Below are positions 7,319 to 12,270 of a stretch of 12,270 nt of DNA, piece after piece. Source of the DNA: G001797105 sp964528155 (lineage in GTDB: Bacteria > Chloroflexota > Anaerolineae > Anaerolineales > E44-bin32). Under the pieces are notes generated by a model, which searched no databases, was not told where the DNA came from, and saw only the letters and a program-made list of their open reading frames with translations. Each line of letters begins with the position of its first letter. Position 1 is the first letter of the stretch. Position numbers and translations under genes: made by a program. The DNA is taken from NCBI GenBank assembly GCA_964528155.1, contig CAZGRL010000108.1:1-12270 (forward strand). The letters run 5' to 3'.

Positions 7319-8892
7319 GGAGGGCTTACCTTTCGGATCGAGACATCGCCTTCCTCGAAGACGATCGGGAGCTGATCGAGCCAGCTTGGCGTCCCGATGT
7401 GTCGTTCTTCACGGCTGAAGTACACGTAGGTGACTCCTCGCGCTCTCAGATGATCCAGGCCCGCGCTCGCATCACCGGACCACGAGTACATCGATTCCAT
7501 CCAGTCGCGCTCGGCCGTCGCATCCGGTGTCTCGAAAGGATGGCCGAATACGACATGGACGTCGGCGAACGCGGGAAGCCTATTTCCCGCGGTCTCACCG
7601 GCCAGGATCAGACTGCCGGGCGGAACGTGGTCAGACGTCCATTGATATGCATCGGCCTCTGCCTGCGATAGGACAACTCGGGGGTTTAACTGGGCAACGC
7701 CGTCCAGACCGGCGAGAACGACGGTGATATTGGACGGAACCGACAGGATGAATGTCATGAAGACGACGGGGGCAAACAGAGTGCGCCATCGCTTCCCGAT
7801 CCCTTCCAGGCCAAGCGCCGCCAGCGCAGCCATGGGGAAGAACATTCCTTGAGCAAGCCTCCGTTGAACGTTGATCGGGGCGTATAGCAGCAATGCCGTG
7901 ACGATGACCCAGGCAAGCAACATGCGGCCCTTGCGGTCTTCATCCGGTCGAGCCAGGATCGCGCCAATCACGGCCAGCAAGAGCACCAGTCCGAAACCGA
8001 GGAGATAGTCGAAGGGAGCCGGGGAAGGAGTCCTATTCTGAGCGTTCCAGGCCGCTAACGCCGGGTGTGTCAGGATCAGCCAGAAATCGTAAACGATCCA
8101 AGGCCCTGCCGCCGCGATAAACGCTCCGCTGGGGAGCAAGTCGCCTCGATGTTCTCGCCATACGCGCTTCCAGTCCGTGATGCCTGGGTCCCGGCCGATC
8201 TCCCAGGCATTCCAGGCGGCGAGAAAGGCGGCCAGGCCAAGAACGAGGAACGGCAGGACGGCGCCGATGACAAAACCGCACAGTACGCAGACCAGACTCC
8301 GGCGCAACACCGACCAGTCCGTCCTGGAGATCGCCAGTGCCCCGCCAAGAATGCAGGCTGACGCCAGCGGAAAATGGGCGTTGGCATAGGCAGACAGGAA
8401 CGGAATCGACTCGGGCATCCAAAGATCCGTCGCGAAGAAGCCCGTCGGGAGGCCGAGCCATCCGACTCCGGTGCAAAACAGGGTCAGGACGAATGCCAGC
8501 CAGCGTGATCGGCGATCTGGTAAGACAACCTCATAGAACCCGAATGCCATAAGAAACATGGCCAGCGCAGCGACGACGCGTGCGCCATGGTAGAGGACAA
8601 GGAGGGGTGTTCCGAACCAGCCTGCCAGGTGACCCAGGAGCAACAGGTACACGAAGGTGAACGCCCCCTCACCGGGCTCGGCTGCATACGGTAAGCGAAA
8701 GAGCCAACCACCATCCAAGCCCTGGCGCATTTTCGACAGATAGCTGAACCCATCGAGAGGATGGATGAGGAAACCGCCGAATACGGCCTTGCCGGACACG
8801 GCTTCGGTGGCCAGCAGGTAGGGGATGACCGTCAGACCGACGGCCAGCACAGATAGGCCGCCGGCGAGAATCCATTCCGTTCGCCGGGACAC
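7315..8892 (-). CDS. Large GT-C-like membrane protein, first copy (type B1)
   Basis: This 525-residue protein is the first gene of the minus-strand operon. It has about ten membrane segments followed by an outer C-terminal domain (about 400-525). It matches its paralog at 3576-5162 at DGFSYLSKM (47-55), WLFRLPYAAEP (63-73), NAQNRTPSPAP (283-293) and APINVQRRLAQGM (338-350), and in the tail (YFSREERHIG, 491-500; FEEGD, 512-516). Asp47 in the first outer loop is the candidate catalytic acid for a GT-C-type transferase. I start it at the GTG at 8892 (VSRRTEW), because this lines up with the paralog's start and sits where the promoter's transcript should begin. The longer frame to 8994 adds 34 Arg-rich residues across the promoter. 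Function is inferred as surface glycan assembly or decoration; the substrate is unknown. Confidence 0.8.
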   Translation of the reverse strand: MSRRTEWILAGGLSVLAVGLTVIPYLLATEAVSGKAVFGGFLIHPLDGFSYLSKMRQGLDGGWLFRLPYAAEPGEGAFTFVYLLLLGHLAGWFGTPLLVLYHGARVVAALAMFLMAFGFYEVVLPDRRSRWLAFVLTLFCTGVGWLGLPTGFFATDLWMPESIPFLSAYANAHFPLASACILGGALAISRTDWSVLRRSLVCVLCGFVIGAVLPFLVLGLAAFLAAWNAWEIGRDPGITDWKRVWREHRGDLLPSGAFIAAAGPWIVYDFWLILTHPALAAWNAQNRTPSPAPFDYLLGFGLVLLLAVIGAILARPDEDRKGRMLLAWVIVTALLLYAPINVQRRLAQGMFFPMAALAALGLEGIGKRWRTLFAPVVFMTFILSVPSNITVVLAGLDGVAQLNPRVVLSQAEADAYQWTSDHVPPGSLILAGETAGNRLPAFADVHVVFGHPFETPDATAERDWMESMYSWSGDASAGLDHLRARGVTYVYFSREERHIGTPSWLDQLPIVFEEGDVSIRKVSPP

Positions 8893-8899
8893 GCCGCAG

Positions 8900-8929
8900 A
8901 TTGTACGCCGAGCGTTCGACGGCTGCCAA
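8900..8929 (-). promoter_or_regulatory. Leaderless-type promoter of the membrane-protein operon
   Basis: On the minus strand TTGGCA (8924-8929) and TACAAT (8900-8905) are separated by 18 nt. Each differs from the sigma-70 consensus at one base. Only seven nt separate the -10 box from the GTG at 8892, so transcription should begin at or next to the start codon. No Shine-Dalgarno precedes the GTG, which agrees with a leaderless message. Confidence 0.7.
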
Positions 8930-8933
8930 TCGG

Positions 8934-8983
8934 CGGCGCGCCGACCTCGGACAGGCGTCACGCCATGGTCTACACCGACCTCG
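8934..8983. promoter_or_regulatory. Possible operator elements: 10-bp palindrome and 9-bp direct repeat
   Basis: The perfect palindrome CGGCGCGCCG (8934-8943) lies four nt upstream of the minus-strand -35 box. The 9-mer CCGACCTCG occurs at 8941-8949 and 8975-8983, overlapping the palindrome and then repeating 34 nt on. The placement between divergent promoters fits a regulator site, but in GC-rich DNA such short matches can be chance. Confidence 0.25.
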
Positions 8984-9020
8984 CGTGGACACATTCAAAG
9001 CCAGGGATCGGCATTCTGTC

Positions 9021-9048
9021 TTGCCATCGATCTCAACGCATCTATAAT
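9021..9048 (+). promoter_or_regulatory. Leaderless-type promoter of the zinc-ribbon/NACHT operon
   Basis: TTGCCA (9021-9026) and a perfect TATAAT (9043-9048) are separated by 16 nt. Six nt follow before the ATG at 9055, so the expected first transcribed base is the A of the start codon. No Shine-Dalgarno is present in TTCACGC before the ATG. This is the best promoter in the window. Confidence 0.8.
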
Positions 9049-9054
9049 TCACGC

Positions 9055-9756
9055 ATGAGCCGCGCCTCGAGCCTCTATCGCCTGCAGGAGATCGACACCG
9101 CCCTCGATCGCGCGCAGGAACGCGTCGCAATCATCGATCAGATCCTGCAAGGATCAGAGCTCATTCAGGCCCGACGCGCCGATCTTGCCAAGGCCGAGGC
9201 GGAGTGGCGGGCAGCCCAGTCCGCCAGTCGCAGCGCCGAGGATGCCGCAAGCCTTCAGAGGGCAAAGATCGAACAGACCGACAAGGACTTGTACAGCGGG
9301 GCAATCAAGAACCCCAAAGAGCTCCAGGATCTCCAGCAGGAATCCGAATCCCTTAAGCGCCACCTCTCGACGCTCGAGGACAGGCTTCTCGACGCGATGG
9401 TGGCCGCCGAGGAGGCCGAGATCGGCCGCGACGAAGCACAGGAGCTCCTGACCACAGCCGAGGAAACGGTAGCCGAGGAGCATGATCAGCTCCATCAGGA
9501 GCGGACCGGGCTCTTGGCTGACCTGAGCCGCCTGCAAGCGGAATGGGAGGCCAGCCTGGCGAGTGTGGACCAAAGTGATGTTGCTCTTTACATGGAACTG
9601 AGGCAAGGTATGGGCAGTGTTGTGGTGGCCCGGGTTCAAGAAGGAAGCTGCGGTGTGTGTGGCCTGATCCTCCCGGCGTCAGCCAGCCAGGCGATCCGGA
9701 GCGCGGACGAACTCGTGCGCTGCCCTCAGTGTCATCGCTTCTTGTATGCGGGGTAA
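9055..9756 (+). CDS. Coiled-coil C4 zinc-ribbon protein (DUF164 family)
   Basis: This 233-residue protein has a long, charged, Ala/Glu/Gln-rich coiled-coil hairpin (about 5-170), then a zinc ribbon with Cys199-x2-Cys202 and Cys223-x2-Cys226. The segment LYSGAIKNPKELQDLQQE (79-96) is the signature of the DUF164/C4-type zinc-ribbon family (zf-RING_7). Family members include Helicobacter HP0958 (FlgZ) and chlamydial CdsZ, linked to flagellar or type III secretion functions, but the family is widespread in bacteria without those systems and its general role is unclear. No flagellar genes are nearby. The start at 9055 is set by the family's usual N terminus and by the promoter; the longer frame from 8965 runs across the promoter. 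It is followed after six nt by the NACHT gene, so the two are almost certainly co-transcribed. Confidence 0.9.
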   Translation: MSRASSLYRLQEIDTALDRAQERVAIIDQILQGSELIQARRADLAKAEAEWRAAQSASRSAEDAASLQRAKIEQTDKDLYSGAIKNPKELQDLQQESESLKRHLSTLEDRLLDAMVAAEEAEIGRDEAQELLTTAEETVAEEHDQLHQERTGLLADLSRLQAEWEASLASVDQSDVALYMELRQGMGSVVVARVQEGSCGVCGLILPASASQAIRSADELVRCPQCHRFLYAG

Positions 9757-9762
9757 CGAGAC

Positions 9763-12159
9763 ATGAACGGCATATTCGGATTCCAGTTCAATCTCCCCGA
9801 GTTCATCTTCGGCCTGGTCGTGGCCGCGATCGTGCTGTTCCTGCTGTTCCGGATGTCTCCGGCGTTCGTGTGGATCGTTCGCGTCAGCGCCAGCCGTGGG
9901 AAGAGCCTGCTCGACGAGTTTCGCGCCGGCGCGATCGAACGCTACCGACGCGAGATGATCGGCCGGGCCGAAACCATGCATCTTGCCAGGGCGATCTTCG
10001 CCCTGGAGGAAATCGCCGTCGAGCCCCGGCTACTCGTCTTGCCTCCCCCGCCCGATCCCTCCCAAGAGGAGGCCATGCACGAGACCACCCTGGCCGTGCT
10101 CCCCTCTCTCCCGGACTGGGTCCTGCTATCCGGGATCTATCGGGCTCCGACGATGTCGATCGGCCAGGCGCTCAACAGCAACGTCAACTTGCTCATCACG
10201 GGTCGACTCGGAAGTGGGAAGACAAGCGCCCTTGCCTACCTGGCCATTCTGGCGGCAAAACGCGACCCCAGGGCAGGACCCGCCGTCCAATGGGTTCCGG
10301 TGCTCATCCACGCCGCCGACCTGAGGCCGGATCTGATGCGCGAAAAGGATCCGCTGGAAGTCATTCTGGCAGCGGCCGGGATGACCGTCTCCACGGCTCT
10401 CGCCTCCCGATTGCCTGGCTTCTTACGAAACCAGTTTCGCTCTGCCCGGGCGCTCCTACTCCTGGACGGTCTCGACGAGTTGACCCGACCCGAGCTGGCC
10501 CCGATTTCGGATTGGCTGCAGAAATTGACCGAGGCCTACCCCGGCAACCACATTGTCGCAGCCGGACCGGCCTCCGGCTACGACGGCCTGGCTCGCGCTC
10601 GGCTAGCCCCGATCCCGATTGCCCCGTGGGGCGAGCACGAACAACGGACCTTCCTCAAGCTTTGGAGTGAGGCCTGGAAGAACTACGTCGTCCCCGGCCT
10701 GCCGAAGAGCCGCGCCTCCGAGGTCGACCTGGAAGTGGTCAATGGTTGGTTGATCGGCGGGATGCGCGGCGCCATGCCGCTCGAGGTAACCCTGCGCGCT
10801 TGGGCGGCCCATGCGGGCGACGCTCGCGGTCAGGATGCGGTGAACGATCTCGAGGCCTTTGTGTCCCGGTTCCTCTCCCACGAAGAGCGGCCGACCTCAG
10901 AAGCGACGGCCCTCACGTGGATCAACGAGCGCAAGGGGGCCGTCCCCGAGCGGGCGCTGCACCGTGCGACGCCGATCGGCGATCTGGTCGAGGCCGGGGT
11001 CTTGTCTCGCCGCATCGGGAGTCGCATTTCTTTCTATCAGCCCGCGGTTGGCGCCTATCTGGCCGCGCGGGCGATGATCCGCGGCAAGGTCTCACGCTCG
11101 GCGACCGAGCCGGGCTGGCTGCCGGCCGAGACCGCCATGCGCTACTACGCCGCGATGGCCGATGCCTCGACCCTGGCCGACGAACAGCTTCACGTCAAGC
11201 ACGACCCGCTCGAGAGTCGCGTTTTGCTGTGTGCGCGCTGGCTGCAGGGCGCGCCACTGAAAGCACCCTGGAGGCCATCCGTGCTGCGCGCGCTGGGGAT
11301 GATCACCCAGGACGCCAGCCGGCCGTTTGGTCTTCGGCTGCGTGCCGTCCATGCCCTCGTCGGGACGAAAGAACCCTCGGTGGCGATCCTCTTCCGACGT
11401 TTGCTTGCGTCGCCGCAATCGGAGAGCAGGGTCCTGGCTTGTCTTGGTCTGGGCGGCTTGCGTGACACCGAATCAGTGGCCGACCTGCAGAAGATCCTCA
11501 CCAACGAAAGGGAGATTCTCGTCCAGCAGGCGGCCTGCCTGGCTCTGGCCGGGATCGGAAACACGGCGGCATTGGAGGTTCTGGGCAAAGTCCTGCTGGG
11601 AGGCAAGGAGAACATCCGACTGGCCGTGGCCGAAGCCCTTGCGTGCGAACCGGAAGAGGGCTACGCCATGCTCCGGGACGCGATCGAACTCGACAATCTG
11701 TTAACCAGGCGGGCGGCTGTGTTCGGACTGGCTCGGGTCCCTGAGGGATGGGCCGAGGAGCTGCTCCAGCATGTCCAGTTGGAGGACAGCCAATGGGTCG
11801 TGCGCGGGGCCGCGGCCGAGGCTCTCGAGCATCGTCGCAAGCCCGCCTGGAAGATCCGCGCGCCTGCGGAGGATCCATCCGAACTCGCCTGGGTCGTCGG
11901 ATACGCCGCCAAGCAAGGCCTCGGCGTCGGCCCGGGACAGGCCTCGAGGCAGACCGTCAGGAAAGCCCTCAAGGACGGCACGACGGCCGAGAAGGCCGCC
12001 GCCCTGGATGCACTGGCATGGACGGGCGATCCTGACGTCATCTCCGACATCGCCCACGCCCTCCGATCCCAAACCCCGTACTTGCGAGATGTGGCCTTCG
12101 AGGCCTTGTGGCGAATGAGCGCCTCCGGCCTAGAGCTCCCGACGCTCGCCGCCGCCTAA
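9763..12159 (+). CDS. Membrane-anchored NACHT-type NTPase with HEAT-like repeats
   Basis: This 798-residue protein has one N-terminal membrane segment (about 13-36), a basic/helical linker, and a P-loop NTPase with Walker A GRLGSGKT (147-154) and Walker B LLLLDGLDEL (231-240). The DGLDE form of Walker B and the following xGYDGL segment (272-276) point to the NACHT clade of STAND NTPases. Where NACHT proteins usually have a TSR sensor-1 motif, this one reads AGP (267-269), so the sensor arginine seems to be missing. A winged-helix-like stretch follows (about 390-440). About eight HEAT-like helical repeats run from 520 to 790. STAND NTPases act as ligand-triggered oligomerising switches, some in phage defence. 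No effector domain other than the membrane anchor is visible. It could equally serve signalling or housekeeping. The start ATG lies six nt after the upstream stop; GGGG at 9750-9753 is a weak ribosome site. Confidence 0.85.
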   Translation: MNGIFGFQFNLPEFIFGLVVAAIVLFLLFRMSPAFVWIVRVSASRGKSLLDEFRAGAIERYRREMIGRAETMHLARAIFALEEIAVEPRLLVLPPPPDPSQEEAMHETTLAVLPSLPDWVLLSGIYRAPTMSIGQALNSNVNLLITGRLGSGKTSALAYLAILAAKRDPRAGPAVQWVPVLIHAADLRPDLMREKDPLEVILAAAGMTVSTALASRLPGFLRNQFRSARALLLLDGLDELTRPELAPISDWLQKLTEAYPGNHIVAAGPASGYDGLARARLAPIPIAPWGEHEQRTFLKLWSEAWKNYVVPGLPKSRASEVDLEVVNGWLIGGMRGAMPLEVTLRAWAAHAGDARGQDAVNDLEAFVSRFLSHEERPTSEATALTWINERKGAVPERALHRATPIGDLVEAGVLSRRIGSRISFYQPAVGAYLAARAMIRGKVSRSATEPGWLPAETAMRYYAAMADASTLADEQLHVKHDPLESRVLLCARWLQGAPLKAPWRPSVLRALGMITQDASRPFGLRLRAVHALVGTKEPSVAILFRRLLASPQSESRVLACLGLGGLRDTESVADLQKILTNEREILVQQAACLALAGIGNTAALEVLGKVLLGGKENIRLAVAEALACEPEEGYAMLRDAIELDNLLTRRAAVFGLARVPEGWAEELLQHVQLEDSQWVVRGAAAEALEHRRKPAWKIRAPAEDPSELAWVVGYAAKQGLGVGPGQASRQTVRKALKDGTTAEKAAALDALAWTGDPDVISDIAHALRSQTPYLRDVAFEALWRMSASGLELPTLAAA

Positions 12160-12179
12160 CCCTTCCCAAGGAACGAACA

Positions 12180-12209
12180 AGGGGCCGACTGAGAGAACTG
12201 TTGGCCCCT
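12180..12209. terminator. Hairpin terminator, possibly bidirectional
   Basis: AGGGGCCGAC (12180-12189) pairs with GTTGGCCCCT (12200-12209) as ten pairs with one G-U, around a 10-nt loop. It begins 20 nt after the NACHT stop codon. The plus-strand tail (CATCTATTCCC) is only moderately T-rich. On the minus strand the stem is followed by TGTTCGTTCCTT, so it may also stop a convergent gene from beyond the right edge. Confidence 0.65.
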
Positions 12210-12220
12210 CATCTATTCCC

Positions 12221-12262
12221 GCTAATTGCTAACTGCTAATCGCTAATTGCTGACTGCTTGTT
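12221..12262. repeat. Degenerate heptamer tandem repeat
   Basis: Six 7-bp units follow each other: GCTAATT, GCTAACT, GCTAATC, GCTAATT, GCTGACT and the weaker GCTTGTT. It lies 11 nt beyond the terminator in clearly AT-rich sequence and may continue past the window. Similar heptanucleotide tandem arrays are known as STRR sequences in filamentous cyanobacteria. No function is assigned here. Confidence 0.75.
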
Positions 12263-12270
12263 GTCTATTG

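Noticed and set aside
8893..8994. A longer N terminus for the type B1 membrane protein
   Set aside because: It would run through the -10 and -35 boxes, and the paralog lacks such an extension.
8965..9054. A longer N terminus for the zinc-ribbon protein
   Set aside because: It crosses the strong TTGCCA/TATAAT promoter, and family members begin near the helix that starts at 9055.
9657..10670. A 337-codon plus-strand frame spanning the zinc-ribbon/NACHT junction
   Set aside because: It conflicts with both genes, and its translation is Arg/Pro-rich with no domain.
1..12270. Search for tRNA/rRNA genes, insertion sequences, CRISPR arrays or integrase sites
   Set aside because: By eye I found no cloverleaf-like sequence, transposase motifs, terminal inverted repeats or regularly spaced repeats beyond those listed.

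Overview
The window is GC-rich (roughly 60% by eye) and carries seven intact protein genes on two divergent transcription units, with no RNA gene, insertion sequence or CRISPR array that I could see. Protein families and gene style suggest a Chloroflexota bacterium, perhaps Anaerolineae. That is an inference from gene content (large YfhO-like and GT-C-like membrane proteins, a DUF164 zinc-ribbon protein, a NACHT/HEAT protein) and cannot be proved from this stretch.

Left block, minus strand, read from 8892 down to 216: five large polytopic membrane proteins form one tightly packed operon. In transcription order they are B1 (7315-8892), A1 (5159-7318), B2 (3576-5162), A2 (1283-3535) and C (216-1304). 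B1 and B2 are clear paralogs of about 525 residues. A1 and A2 are both YfhO-like proteins of 719 and 750 residues. The operon therefore looks like a two-gene B-A module present twice, followed by a third type of membrane protein. Junctions are 4-nt overlaps (B1/A1 and A1/B2), a 40-nt gap with a hairpin (B2/A2), and a 22-nt overlap (A2/C). All five resemble lipid-sugar-dependent (GT-C type) membrane glycosyltransferases, so the likely role is building or decorating a cell-surface glycan or glycoprotein. No cytoplasmic sugar-loading enzyme or flippase lies inside the window.

Centre, 8893-9054: a divergent control region. Each side has a good -35/-10 promoter whose -10 box lies only 6-7 nt from the start codon, so both first genes appear to be expressed from leaderless mRNAs. 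A 10-bp palindrome and a 9-bp direct repeat lie between the two promoters.

Right block, plus strand: a coiled-coil C4 zinc-ribbon protein (9055-9756) is followed after 6 nt by a membrane-anchored NACHT-type NTPase with C-terminal HEAT-like repeats (9763-12159). A strong hairpin terminator (12180-12209) and a run of degenerate heptamer repeats (12221-12262) end the window. The NACHT/HEAT protein is the best candidate for something poorly described. It has a STAND-like architecture with a single transmembrane anchor in place of an effector domain, and an apparently altered sensor-1 motif.

The left edge (1-215) holds no gene I can support.
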